Positions 26,369-35,134 of a stretch of 64,000 nt of DNA are shown here, one piece after another. Positions within the stretch are counted from its first letter, which is position 1, and the number at the start of each line of letters is the position of its first letter. This stretch comes from Paenibacillus_E qinlingensis (GTDB lineage: Bacteria > Bacillota > Bacilli > Paenibacillales > NBRC-103111). Location of the stretch: positions 310,001-374,000 of the forward strand of contig NZ_JAQIVH010000056.1 in NCBI RefSeq assembly GCF_028746185.1. The letters are read 5' to 3'. The notes under the pieces were generated by a model that saw nothing but the letters and a program-made list of their open reading frames with translations, searched no databases and was not told the origin of the DNA. Position numbers and translations under genes: made by a program.

Positions 26369-26884
26369 CTACTCTTTTTTTGCCAAATCGATTATAGATT
26401 GAATGAAAGGTGCTTTCATCTGTGTATATGTCGCTCTATCTTCTACATATAAGGAAGCGAGGTGCTTTTTGAGCTCGGCATATGCTGCTGCTTGCTCAGG
26501 ATGGCTTCTAAGATAGTTCCTGAAGAGCAGGTTATGGCTCCATTCATCACTACTCTGTTCATAAACATGAAGGTGATGTGTGCCCTTCTTCCGCGCACCC
26601 TTGCGAAAAAACCTGCGATTGGGAAAATCTAATTTAGGAACATATTCATAGCCAAGCGTTTTTAGTGGTTCAATAAATAAGTCGGCTTCATCCAGACTAT
26701 TCACACTAACAGCAATATCTAAGATGGGTTTGGCAGGCATCCCAACGATCGAGGTGCTTCCGATATGCTCGATTTGATGGACATTGTTCGCTAAAACTTG
26801 AGATATCTTCTTTTTTTCACTCTCGAACTCTTCAATCCAAGCTGAATTATAGGCTTCGATGACAACTTCTTGTACCACATGCAT
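26369..26884 (-). CDS. GrpB family (UPF0157) nucleotidyltransferase-fold protein
   Basis: 171 aa. The signature is QIEHIGSTSIVGMPAKPILDIAVSV, followed by a cluster of basic residues (RRFFRKGARKKGTHHLHVYE) and HNLLFRNYLRSHPEQAAAYAELKKHLA. The family has a minimal nucleotidyltransferase fold; some members are linked to CoA biosynthesis in other organisms, but the role of bacterial stand-alone copies is unclear. AAAGGGGG lies just before the start. Confidence 0.88.
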   Translation of the reverse strand: MHVVQEVVIEAYNSAWIEEFESEKKKISQVLANNVHQIEHIGSTSIVGMPAKPILDIAVSVNSLDEADLFIEPLKTLGYEYVPKLDFPNRRFFRKGARKKGTHHLHVYEQSSDEWSHNLLFRNYLRSHPEQAAAYAELKKHLASLYVEDRATYTQMKAPFIQSIIDLAKKE

Positions 26885-26920
26885 CCCCCTTTCATTTCGG
26901 AGAAAAAGACTTCGTTTAGA

Positions 26921-27715
26921 TTATAAAACTTGAAAAATCGGTTTTTCTTTCACATAATGAACAGGAATCTCGCTGTACATGCTTCTAAGTTTATTTGCCA
27001 GGATTTCCATACCCGGTTCTTCACTCTCTGCATGACCTAATACGATTAATGCCTTATGTCTACCTTGATGGACAGCATCCCTAACGTACTCAGGCGTTTC
27101 CCATTCAGGACCTTCCCCATACATAATAAGATCCAATTGCTCTCTCTCAAACAGCGGAAGCGCATTATGACCACCACCACGATATCCTGCGAGCAAGCCG
27201 ATCTTCGAACACGCCATTTCACGATTGCCATGTGCTCTTACGAAAGTAATTCCAAGGCGTTTCTTCACATGCTCTGCAATATTGCTTACAGTTTCTATAG
27301 GTATTTGCAAGATGGAGTACGCTGCATGATGCTCTTGTACGTAAGACATCCAATCGAGTTTCTGAATCAAGCCTTCCATGATACCATCTGGTGTATAGCG
27401 ATGCAAGTAATCGTGGAACCGGAATAACGCGATTCCTGATGTTTCTAAGAGCCTTCGCTTTTCCTCATAGACAGGATCGTTTTTCAGTATGGCCGTATCA
27501 TCATGATGCGAAAAAAAGGGTCCTTCGTGAGCAATAATAAGATTCGCTCCCCGCCTAATTGCTTGCTCAATCACAAATTGCGTCGGCATGAAAGCGATCA
27601 TAATGCCGGTCACCTCGGTATCTGGTTGGCCGAACTTCAGTGTATCGACTGTGTTCTCGAGCCTCGCGACCGGGGATATTAAACCATCGATAACGGTTTG
27701 TATGTTTATTCCCAT
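26921..27715 (-). CDS. Nif3-like dinuclear metal-centre protein
   Basis: 264 aa. It has the metal-binding motifs of the NIF3 family: ANLIIAHEGPFF near residue 60, FRFHDYLHR near 100 and VLGHAESEEPGM near 230, with GLLAGYRGGG in between. Members form toroidal hexamers with two metal ions per subunit; the reaction is uncertain (some have GTP cyclohydrolase-like or hydrolase activity). The 27716-28004 gap upstream holds the divergent mreB promoter region and nothing else I recognise. Confidence 0.88.
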   Translation of the reverse strand: MGINIQTVIDGLISPVARLENTVDTLKFGQPDTEVTGIMIAFMPTQFVIEQAIRRGANLIIAHEGPFFSHHDDTAILKNDPVYEEKRRLLETSGIALFRFHDYLHRYTPDGIMEGLIQKLDWMSYVQEHHAAYSILQIPIETVSNIAEHVKKRLGITFVRAHGNREMACSKIGLLAGYRGGGHNALPLFEREQLDLIMYGEGPEWETPEYVRDAVHQGRHKALIVLGHAESEEPGMEILANKLRSMYSEIPVHYVKEKPIFQVL

Positions 27716-28004
27716 TGTTTGTCCCTCTAATCATTCATGTATTTGCAGCTTCCAACCATAAGTATAATCAGGATACTTCCGTGCTTACCTCTGACAAAAA
27801 AGCTGCCATATAAATCGTTGTTTTCATACAATCACCGTAGTTTGAATGATTTCCTTATCATGGGATTAGTTAACTATTCGTGATCTTATAAATATTTCCT
27901 TTGTCATCAGCCCCCTTAAATCTGCAATTGAACAAGAATACTATACAGACGTGAATGCCACCTCCCCACCAAGCCTGATTACAATTCAAAGGAGGAAACA
28001 AGTA

Positions 28005-29051
28005 ATGTTCAAACAATTTGATAAGTTATTCGGGATTGATTTAGGAACTTCCAACACAGTTATTTTCGAAAAGGGTAAGGGTATTGTGCTTAATGAACCC
28101 TCCGTTGTCGCATATGATCACCATACAGGTGAATTAATAGCCGCAGGATCGGAAGCGCAAGCGATGATTGGACGAGCACCCGCGCATGTGGATATCACGT
28201 ATCCTTTAATACATGGTGTCATTGCTAATTTTGACAAGACCAGCACGATGCTGAACTATTTTATAAAAAAAATTCAAGGTAGACCCTCTTTTCTGCGTAG
28301 TTCGCAAATTTATATTACGGTGCCATGTGGCATTACGAATGTGCAAAAACGAGCCATTGAAGAAACGATCGTTCATCGGGGAGCCAAAAAAGCGATTGCA
28401 GTCGAGGAACCCATTGCAGCGGCGCTTGGAGCTGGGCTTTTGCTCGACGAACCCATAGGGCATTTAGTCCTCGATATTGGTGGCGGAACCTGCCAAGTAG
28501 CCGTGTTATCACTTGGTGGCATCGTTGCAAGCCATACGATCAACCGTGGTGGCCTTTCAATCGATCGTGATATTATGGATTATGTGAAACGTCAATATAA
28601 CATGGAAATTGGTGAACGAACCGCTGAGCTCATCAAAAAAGAAATCGGAACAGCTATCCTTACAACGGATGAACGCTCGATAGAGATCCGTGGACGTGAT
28701 TTGGTTCATGGTTTACCTCGCTCTATCCGATTGGTCTCAAGCGAAATATACACGGTAGTTAATGAATTCTTAGATGCATTGATCGAAGCCATCAGGGCTA
28801 CGTTAGAACTTTGTCCGCCAGAACTGGCAGGCGATGTCATGGAACAAGGGATCTTGCTTTGCGGTGGCGGGGCGTTGCTAGAAGGAATTGATGAACGTAT
28901 TCGCGCGGATACTGGCGTTGCCGTTCATATTGCAGAACATCCACTCGAATGCACAGCACTGGGAACAGGATTAATGCTCGGTGTATATAGATCGAAGAGC
29001 AAACCTCTTATGAAGGAAAATTCGACTGAAGAACAAATCGCTGTAAGTTAA
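28005..29051 (+). CDS. MreB-family actin-like rod-shape protein, probably an Mbl/MreBH-type paralogue
   Basis: 348 aa. Actin-fold phosphate-binding loops: FGIDLGTSNTVIFEKGKG (N-terminal), LVLDIGGGTCQVAVLSLGG (phosphate 2) and GILLCGGGALLEGIDE. The family's membrane-targeting start MFKQFDK is present. It polymerises under the membrane to guide lateral wall synthesis. I chose ATG 28005 because AAAGGAGG sits 8 nt upstream; the frame to 27951 is spurious. It stands alone, not beside mreCD, spoIIID or flhO, so it is a paralogue. Unusual residues include Cys in IGGGTCQVA and a C-terminal tail rich in Lys/Glu. Confidence 0.88.
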   Translation: MFKQFDKLFGIDLGTSNTVIFEKGKGIVLNEPSVVAYDHHTGELIAAGSEAQAMIGRAPAHVDITYPLIHGVIANFDKTSTMLNYFIKKIQGRPSFLRSSQIYITVPCGITNVQKRAIEETIVHRGAKKAIAVEEPIAAALGAGLLLDEPIGHLVLDIGGGTCQVAVLSLGGIVASHTINRGGLSIDRDIMDYVKRQYNMEIGERTAELIKKEIGTAILTTDERSIEIRGRDLVHGLPRSIRLVSSEIYTVVNEFLDALIEAIRATLELCPPELAGDVMEQGILLCGGGALLEGIDERIRADTGVAVHIAEHPLECTALGTGLMLGVYRSKSKPLMKENSTEEQIAVS

Positions 29052-29055
29052 TAAT

Positions 29056-29100
29056 AAAAAGCTTAGTCTGCGAGGCGATGTCCCGTTGACTAAGCTTTTT
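29056..29100. terminator. Bidirectional terminator between mreB-like and kinase genes
   Basis: Perfect 13-bp stem AAAAAGCTTAGTC/GACTAAGCTTTTT (29056-29068 with 29088-29100). The A/T ends supply a U tract in either direction for the two convergent genes. Confidence 0.88.
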
Positions 29101-29102
29101 GA

Positions 29103-30497
29103 TTATACGGACCAAAGTGGCATGATCACTTTCAGCTCCGTACCTTCTGCCGTACTATTTACGATTTCAATATAACCGCCATGTGAGTTAATAATGCGCT
29201 GCGAAATTGACAAGCCTAAACCCATACCTGCTTTTTTGGTTGTATGGAATGGTGTGAAAATGTGATCCCATTCATCTTGAGGAATACCAGAGCCAGTGTC
29301 TGAGAGCAGGATATGAATCTCATTATTTTTCGTATAATAGTCAATCTTGAGAACCTTTCGAACGGACTTCTCCATGGCATCAATACTATTATTGATTAAA
29401 TTGATAAAGACTTGTCTTACTTTATCTCGATCTATTGAAACGATAATATTTTTATGAGAGTTGAATTCAATGCATACATTCTTTTCTTTCGTATGGATGG
29501 AAGTCAAGGCAATGGATTCATGAAGCACATCCAGAATGTCAGCTTCTTCCGTTTGAATTTTGCCACTTTTGATAAAATGATTATAGTTTGTAAGAATGCT
29601 GTTCATATGGTCGCCAGCAATGCCAATATGATTAATCATCCCTTTGGCGCTGCCATCCAACTCCTCATTTCGTGATAAGAGGTCGGAATATCCTTTCACG
29701 ACAGTAAGCGGATTATTAATTTCATGAATGAGTCCAGAAGTCGATATTTCAATTTGTTCTTCTTTCTCTTTCCTTTTCAAAATTTGCGACGTATCTCTGA
29801 TCATTCTTGTACTCATATGAACAAAAATAAAGAAGATAATGATAGAAAACATCATGACGGCAATTTGGCTTGAATAAATGAAAGTGCCTGCTTGTAAATT
29901 CAATACGCCGATCATATACGTTAAAAGGAAAGTAAGACTAAATAAAGTCAGGAAATTTCTCACATATTTATCTGTTACTTTTCTACTTGCAATTAATGTT
30001 AATAGAATACTTACAACCAATAATTTAATGTGGTTAACAAATAAACTGCCCCATTCACCATAGATCGGGTACAAGACGGTAACCTGATTTCCGATACCTT
30101 GAATTGACTTTAACCCAAGTACACCAAGATCTGTCCAATTGATGATATAAATAAATACAGACCACAAACCATACGCGGTAAGCGTATACTTATTTATGAT
30201 GAGATTCATCCATTGAGCTTCATCCTTCGATAGATGTTTTAATGAAATATAGCCAACATATAGAAAAGCTGGAGGAAGCATAATCGAACCCATTCGCAAG
30301 AGTTGGAACAGAAATAAGATCGAATCTGTTTTCAAAATGTCGTTGCTATATAACACACTGACATCTAATTGCCATATACTCATGAAGCACATGAAAAGTA
30401 CCATGGCATTGGTTAGTTTCGTTTTAAACAACATTTTGCAAGATAATCCGAGAAACAGAGGCACCAAAGACATAGCAGCCATTAGAATAAAATTCAT
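29103..30497 (-). CDS. Membrane sensor histidine kinase, orphan
   Basis: About 464 aa. Seven to eight hydrophobic spans fill residues 1-235. The kinase core follows: the H box ISTSGLIHEINNPLTVVKGYSDLL with the phospho-accepting His, N box QVFINLINNSIDAME, G1 LLSDTGSGIP, F box FTPFHTTKK and G2 GMGLGLSISQRI. No response regulator is adjacent, so it may feed a phosphorelay, as sporulation kinases such as KinB/KinC do in Bacillales; this is inference. The start is ATG 30497, 6 nt after AGGA; the GTG at 30521 lacks a ribosome site. Confidence 0.9.
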   Translation of the reverse strand: MNFILMAAMSLVPLFLGLSCKMLFKTKLTNAMVLFMCFMSIWQLDVSVLYSNDILKTDSILFLFQLLRMGSIMLPPAFLYVGYISLKHLSKDEAQWMNLIINKYTLTAYGLWSVFIYIINWTDLGVLGLKSIQGIGNQVTVLYPIYGEWGSLFVNHIKLLVVSILLTLIASRKVTDKYVRNFLTLFSLTFLLTYMIGVLNLQAGTFIYSSQIAVMMFSIIIFFIFVHMSTRMIRDTSQILKRKEKEEQIEISTSGLIHEINNPLTVVKGYSDLLSRNEELDGSAKGMINHIGIAGDHMNSILTNYNHFIKSGKIQTEEADILDVLHESIALTSIHTKEKNVCIEFNSHKNIIVSIDRDKVRQVFINLINNSIDAMEKSVRKVLKIDYYTKNNEIHILLSDTGSGIPQDEWDHIFTPFHTTKKAGMGLGLSISQRIINSHGGYIEIVNSTAEGTELKVIMPLWSV

Positions 30498-30581
30498 AAA
30501 TGATCCTACTTTCAATATCACAATTGTTTAATAATTTCCGCATACGTCTAAGTTGTTATTGCGATATCTAGCACATTCCTG

Positions 30582-30612
30582 AAAAAAAGACCTACAACCA
30601 AGGGTGGTTGTA
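30582..30612 (-). terminator. Intrinsic terminator of the GGDEF gene
   Basis: Perfect stem TACAACCA/TGGTTGTA (30593-30600 with 30605-30612). Read leftwards, a run of seven Ts follows after a 4-nt gap (30588-30582). It separates the cyclase gene from the kinase gene. Confidence 0.7.
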
Positions 30613-30723
30613 AGCCAGTTATTATGACTCCGTGAATTATAGCATATATCTCACATCTCGTGGAATAGGTGTTCTTACACATATTTTTGGAAAAATGATG
30701 CTCAAATGTGTGGTCCTGCCCAT

Positions 30724-31671
30724 TTAGAAAAATTGATATCCGTTCTTTCCGTTTGCTTTAGCCCGATATAAGGCATTATCCGCATTTTTAAGTAACGTTT
30801 TTAACAGGTTGTTGTCATCTGCCGGATATATCACTATGCCAATGCTAACTGATAAATTGAACGCTTCTAACTGGGTATCCCAAGTTGATAACCTTGAAAG
30901 TAAAAAATCTGCTAGTTTACTAATTTCTTCGCGGCTTGTGAGATCAACTAAATTAACTATGAATTCATCTCCGCCTAATCTAACCGCAAAACCATGACGC
31001 TGTTGAATGAAATTCTCAAGTCTTAATGCGACTTCTCTTAAAACTAAATCCCCAGTTTCATGTCCGTACAAGTCATTTACCTTCTTAAAACCATCCAAAT
31101 CTAGAAACAATAATGCGCCTCCAGTGGTGGAGATGTCTTCGAAATATTTATAAAGAAACTGCCGATTATAAAGTCCCGTTAAGGAATCCCTGTAGGCAAG
31201 TCGTTCCAAATCTAAATAGTAGGAGAATAACTTAGCTATTCTTTGGAGCATGGTTATGCTCTTTTTGCTGATTTTTTTGGCATTTGTATGAACGGCACAC
31301 AAGGTCCCAAAAGTATCTCCATTCGATAGAATAATGGGAATTCCTAGATAAGAATTAATATTAGCGGCAACAAGCGCTTGCCTTAAATCATCTAACTTCG
31401 TTTCTCTACCCATATCTTCAAAAACTAATGGTGTATTGTTCTCGAAATCAATTCGGTTACAAACCGTTTCATTAATCTCGATAACCATACCTTCATTTAT
31501 CCCGATATTTACGTTAATTTCCGATAGTTTTAAGATGATTTGTTGTTTCTTGGTAAAAGAAGTCAAATAAATCAAACGATCCGGCATCGTTTCTTTGGCC
31601 ATCTCTAGAATATCTTTTGCAAGCTCATCAAAGTTTTTATAAAATTGCAATTCATTTAGTGCTATTAGCAT
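30724..31671 (-). CDS. GAF-GGDEF diguanylate cyclase
   Basis: About 315 aa, soluble. Residues 10-150 form a GAF-like sensor (NSYLGIPIILSNGDTFGTLCAVH). Residues 160-315 are a GGDEF domain: LAYRDSLTGLYNRQFL, FLDLDGFKKVNDLYGHETGD, catalytic RLGGDEF and YRAKANGKNGYQFF. It should make cyclic di-GMP from two GTP. The product-inhibition RxxD site normally five residues before GGDEF is absent, so feedback would be weak. The start is ATG 31671, 10 nt after GGAG; the TTG at 31689 is an alternative. It is downstream of the chemoreceptor but separated by a terminator. Confidence 0.9.
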   Translation of the reverse strand: MLIALNELQFYKNFDELAKDILEMAKETMPDRLIYLTSFTKKQQIILKLSEINVNIGINEGMVIEINETVCNRIDFENNTPLVFEDMGRETKLDDLRQALVAANINSYLGIPIILSNGDTFGTLCAVHTNAKKISKKSITMLQRIAKLFSYYLDLERLAYRDSLTGLYNRQFLYKYFEDISTTGGALLFLDLDGFKKVNDLYGHETGDLVLREVALRLENFIQQRHGFAVRLGGDEFIVNLVDLTSREEISKLADFLLSRLSTWDTQLEAFNLSVSIGIVIYPADDNNLLKTLLKNADNALYRAKANGKNGYQFF

Positions 31672-31782
31672 CGTAATCACACTCCACAATTTGATTTAAG
31701 CACTTTTCCGATGCTACCTTGTATTCAACAGAAAAAGACTCTACACCTGCTTAGAACAATCTTGCCTTACCGTTGGATGCAC

Positions 31783-31818
31783 AAAAAAAAACGAACCAGC
31801 GCATGAAGCGCTAGCTCG
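31783..31818 (-). terminator. Intrinsic terminator of the chemoreceptor gene
   Basis: Imperfect stem at 31791-31818 (ACGAACCAGCGC against AGCGCTAGCTCGT). Read leftwards, it ends in a run of eight Ts at 31790-31783. Confidence 0.82.
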
Positions 31819-31828
31819 TATTCTTCAA

Positions 31829-33517
31829 TTAAATGTGAAAACGTTGAATCTGTATATGCAATTCATTCGCAACCTGGGTTAGTGTTGCCGCATGTTCCGT
31901 TGCGATTTCTACGGTTTCTAATTGTTTTTGCACCATATCAGACACAAACTTCGTGTCTCTGCCAGTATGCTTACTAATATCAGCTGCTTCGCTGAATGAT
32001 GCATAGATTTGCTCTGATCCCGCGGCCATCTGTTGTGAAACGCCGGATACTTCTAGTGTATTTTGAAAGATTAGCTGGATATCGTTGCGAATTTTCTCAA
32101 ACAATTCTCCCGCATGCTCCATGCTTGCTAGGCCTGTACTGACCTCTGCCCCTCCTTGATCCATTGCCACATCTGCTTCCGTTAAGTCCGCTTGAATTTG
32201 CCCAATCAATTGTGTGATATGTTCAGCCGATTGCGCGCTCTGACTAGCAAGCTTTCTAACCTCGTCAGCTACAACAGCGAAGCCTCTACCGTGCTCTCCA
32301 GCATGGGCAGCTTCAATAGCTGCATTAAGGGCCAAAAGATTCGTTTGGTCGGCTACCTCTCGCATCCATTCAATCACCTGATAGATGGCTTGTGATTTCG
32401 CGTTCACTTTCTTCACGGCTTGATTCGCATGCTGCACGGATTCTGTAAGTGCATACATACCGGCTACTGCAGATGCAATGGATTTACTCCCCATCGTTGC
32501 TAGTGAAACAGATTGTTCCGATTGCATAGCCATCGTCGACATATGATCAGCGACTCGTTGGATGTCTGAAGCTATTTCCCCCATGGCATGCGAGCTCTCT
32601 TCGATCCCTTTGGCTTGTGAATTCGCCCCTTCCGCCATATTCACCGCTTTCTGATCAATATCACGTGTAATCTTTGACGTTTGCTCGGAGGACGAGACTA
32701 AATACTTTGTTGCAAGATTAACTCTGTCGGCAGATTCCCTCACTTGGTGAATGAGTCCTTGAATCATATCCATCATCCTGTTAAAAGATTGCGCTAATAG
32801 GGCAATTTCATCTTTGCCTTGGATTTGAATTCGATCTCGTAAATCACCAGAACTTCCTGATAACTCGTCCAGTTTGGATTTCACTTGGTTCATCCGAAAA
32901 AGGATATGCCTAGTTACCCATAATGCGATAAGTATTGCCGTTAAAATAGAACATGCCAGCACCACAAGTGCAATTGCCGACCGTTGCTTCACTAGAGTTG
33001 CAGTTTGAAGGGAACGTTCCTCGATATGCTGTTCCTGCAAGTGTTGAAATCGGTTTAATAAATCAGCAAATTGTATCCGAAGCTCCGCATAATCACCTGC
33101 AAAAATGCGCAACGTCTGCGCTTTATCGCTTGCTGCGAGTTCCATCATTTTGGTTTCCAACTCAATCAATTTTACATTACCCGCATCCAAATCACGAAAG
33201 ATCTGCCTCTCTTCTTCTGTCTGCAGGAGGCTAACCGTTTCCTTGATGTGGTTATCGATTTGTATAGCATAATTGTTATAAGTATCGCTTTCCAACTTGT
33301 TTCCAGGATCAATAATTATCCCTCTCACCGCATCCGTTAACCGGATATCTTCGTATCGTATTTGATTAGCCAGGTTAAGTAAATGAACGTCATCATGTGC
33401 AAATCGTTCAAATGAAGAAGACGTCTGACGAAGTGACGCATATAGAATGGAAAGCGAAATTAAAAATAATCCAACAATTACGCCAAAACCTAACAAAAGC
33501 TTTCTTCTAATCGTCAT
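31829..33517 (-). CDS. Methyl-accepting chemotaxis protein with four-helix-bundle sensor, under a ykkC-type riboswitch
   Basis: 562 aa. Transmembrane helix at about 7-29, an extracellular four-helix-bundle-like sensor at 30-180 (4HB_MCP type), a second transmembrane helix at about 181-203, a HAMP domain, then a long coiled-coil signalling domain. The hairpin tip contains EVADQTNLLALNAAIEAAHAGE and RGFAVVADEVRKLA, which bind CheA/CheW. It transmits ligand occupancy to the flagellar motor. GGAGGGG precedes the ATG. Its transcript starts with a guanidine-I-like riboswitch (33556-33681), so receptor level, and perhaps ligand, relates to guanidine. Direct ligand binding by the sensor is not shown. 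Confidence 0.93.
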   Translation of the reverse strand: MTIRRKLLLGFGVIVGLFLISLSILYASLRQTSSSFERFAHDDVHLLNLANQIRYEDIRLTDAVRGIIIDPGNKLESDTYNNYAIQIDNHIKETVSLLQTEEERQIFRDLDAGNVKLIELETKMMELAASDKAQTLRIFAGDYAELRIQFADLLNRFQHLQEQHIEERSLQTATLVKQRSAIALVVLACSILTAILIALWVTRHILFRMNQVKSKLDELSGSSGDLRDRIQIQGKDEIALLAQSFNRMMDMIQGLIHQVRESADRVNLATKYLVSSSEQTSKITRDIDQKAVNMAEGANSQAKGIEESSHAMGEIASDIQRVADHMSTMAMQSEQSVSLATMGSKSIASAVAGMYALTESVQHANQAVKKVNAKSQAIYQVIEWMREVADQTNLLALNAAIEAAHAGEHGRGFAVVADEVRKLASQSAQSAEHITQLIGQIQADLTEADVAMDQGGAEVSTGLASMEHAGELFEKIRNDIQLIFQNTLEVSGVSQQMAAGSEQIYASFSEAADISKHTGRDTKFVSDMVQKQLETVEIATEHAATLTQVANELHIQIQRFHI

Positions 33518-33555
33518 CAGAACCCCTCCAATAAGTCACTTTATCCAAAGATAAA

Positions 33556-33681
33556 ATAAAAGCCCGAAAGGTATCAGAATCGATAACCTCCCGGGCTTTT
33601 ATCCCTCCGTGAACACAGCGTGCTGTGTGTTTTCTCTCGGACCTGACCGGCGGTTACGCCGCGGAACCCTAGAAAACTTTT
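33556..33681 (-). promoter_or_regulatory. ykkC-class riboswitch (guanidine-I type) with overlapping terminator
   Basis: Read leftwards from 33672 the RNA carries the ykkC consensus blocks in order: CTAGGGTTCCG, then a GC stem, GGTCCGAGAG, ACACAGC/GCTGTGT, then ACGGAGGGATAAAAGCCCGG. This is the guanidine-I aptamer pattern, although related type-2 ykkC RNAs bind ppGpp, PRPP or nucleoside diphosphates. The 3' end of the aptamer (AAAAGCCCG, plus-strand 33592-33600) pairs with CGGGCTTTT (33558-33566) to form a terminator followed by ATTTTAT. Ligand binding should therefore block termination and turn the downstream chemoreceptor on. Confidence 0.85.
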
Positions 33682-33693
33682 ATTATGTTAGAT

Positions 33694-33721
33694 AATATAA
33701 CATATAATTCGACATAATCAA
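33694..33721 (-). promoter_or_regulatory. Probable sigma-A promoter for the riboswitch transcript
   Basis: Read leftwards: -35 TTGATT (33721-33716), 16-bp spacer, -10 TATATT (33699-33694). Transcription would start about 10 bp before the first conserved riboswitch bases. Confidence 0.5.
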
Positions 33722-33812
33722 ACAAAAAGTTTACCTGATTATGAATGCGTGATTTAACCTAACATGAAACGTTTTTTTTTCACAAGATATCCTGATGCTC
33801 CATGCATACTGA

Positions 33813-34712
33813 CTATTTCTGATCGTACACTTGCATCTTTTTAAGCAAAACATCGGAAGAGACATAGGGCATCCCTGCACTAATGCGTGAAATTTCCTCA
33901 CTGTTCCCTGTGTTAATGTCCTCCCTCGTCGTAAAAAATAAAGAAAATCCAAGTAGTTTCGCTTCCTCAACTACAGACTGATTGTATTCCCCTAATGGGA
34001 AACAAAGGAATGAGAACTGATTGTGAAGCTTGGTCTTCAGAAATACCTCACCCAACAACAAGTCTTCTCTCACGCGCTGCTTCCTCTCTTCATCCGTCTA
34101 CGTTCTTTTCTCTTTAGGCAACCAGATTCGATTCGACAGAAGAGGTACTAAATTACCAGACTCATCCCGTTTTTTCTGATGCAAATCATAGGTATGTGAG
34201 TAAAAACTATAGCCATCACGTCTCATTTCAATGATTTGACTCCAAGTCAGAAAAGGCAAGGATGGATTATCGGTGTCTACATCGCTCAGGATAAGGAAAT
34301 TCGTCGCCGAATAGCCCATCTGTTTCAGCAGAGGATATGCTTTGTCATAAAATGATCGGTAACCATCGTCAAACGTAATCACCACCGCGTTCGGAGGTAA
34401 TGTGGACCGATGTGCGTGGAAGCAAGCGTAGTCCTCGATGGAAACAACATTGTAGTGCTTATCTTTAAGAGCCTGCAGGTGCTGCTTGAATTTGGAAGGT
34501 GTAATTGTGATGAAAGACTCCTGATCATCGAGATGATGATAGGTTAGAAACAATGCTTTATTTTTGTAGTGAATGGAATTGGTGTCTATGTTGCCCTTTG
34601 TGGCAGCATTTATTTGTGAAGCCGAACATAGGGAATCCAGTGGATTTGCATGTTGATCCGTGTGTGTCCAACCCCCTGTGAGCAGCAGCATGAGCATGAA
34701 GTATACAGGCAA
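33813..34712 (-). pseudogene. Polysaccharide deacetylase (NodB/PgdA-like) interrupted by an in-frame TAG codon
   Basis: One frame of 299 codons broken only by TAG at 34100-34098. The first part (204 aa) has an export signal (MPVYFMLMLLLTGG), the NodB catalytic motif AVVITFDDGYRSFYDKA, and the zinc-binding His region YSHTYDLH. The second part (MREDLLLGEVFLKTKL...) continues the fold in the same frame: FSFLCFPLGEYNQ, FFTTREDINT and the end SDVLLKKMQVYDQK. Family enzymes remove acetyl groups from extracellular N-acetyl-glucosamine polymers. The start is TTG 34712, 10 nt after GGGAGG. The truncated protein lacks the C-terminal third of the domain and is probably inactive, unless the stop is read through or is a sequencing error. 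Confidence 0.75.
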
Positions 34713-34845
34713 ATATGATCGACCTCCCTAACGGTTCCTGTACTATCCCTACAATATACTCACGGAGATTACAGTTAGAACGTTAAGGCAACAAGTCTGT
34801 ATTAGCTGCATGAACTACTTCACCTCATTACAACACTACGATCCA

Positions 34846-35057
34846 TTTAGCATTTGCCCGAGAGCAGCTTTAGTCCGATTATGCCGACTTAAAATGAGAA
34901 CTACGCGGAGGAAATCACCTATAATCCGATTATTCCGAACTAAATCCCCATTTTCAGTGCGCTAGCGTTGATATGGTCGATTTAGTTGGGCAAAGTCTGA
35001 CTAATTATGATTTATTGTCGCGTGCAGCATGATTAATTCGGCAAATTTGGACTATAG
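34846..35057. repeat. Cluster of degenerate ~25-bp intergenic units, family C (four clear units)
   Basis: Inside the gene-free stretch 34713-35206. Forward units lie at 34869-34893 (core TAGTCCGATTATGCCGACTT) and 34919-34945. Inverted units lie at 34981-35005 and 35032-35057 (reverse complement beginning CTATAGTCCAAATTTGCCG). A weaker fragment (ATTTAGCATTTGCCCGA) is at 34846-34862. Units 1 and 3 agree at 18 of 25 positions after inversion. No open frame of note runs through them. Confidence 0.6.
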
Positions 35058-35134
35058 TTGCTGGTTAGTAGACAGACTGAAATTGAACGAGATTATCGAT
35101 TGAGACTAGATAGAATTGACTAATTTCATGCGAG

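Noticed and set aside
33813..34712. Frameshift in the polysaccharide deacetylase gene
   Set aside because: Both pieces are in the same frame; the break is a single TAG codon.
34846..35057. Possible CRISPR array from spaced repeats
   Set aside because: Units are degenerate (about 70% identity), change orientation and have unequal spacers; no cas gene is present.
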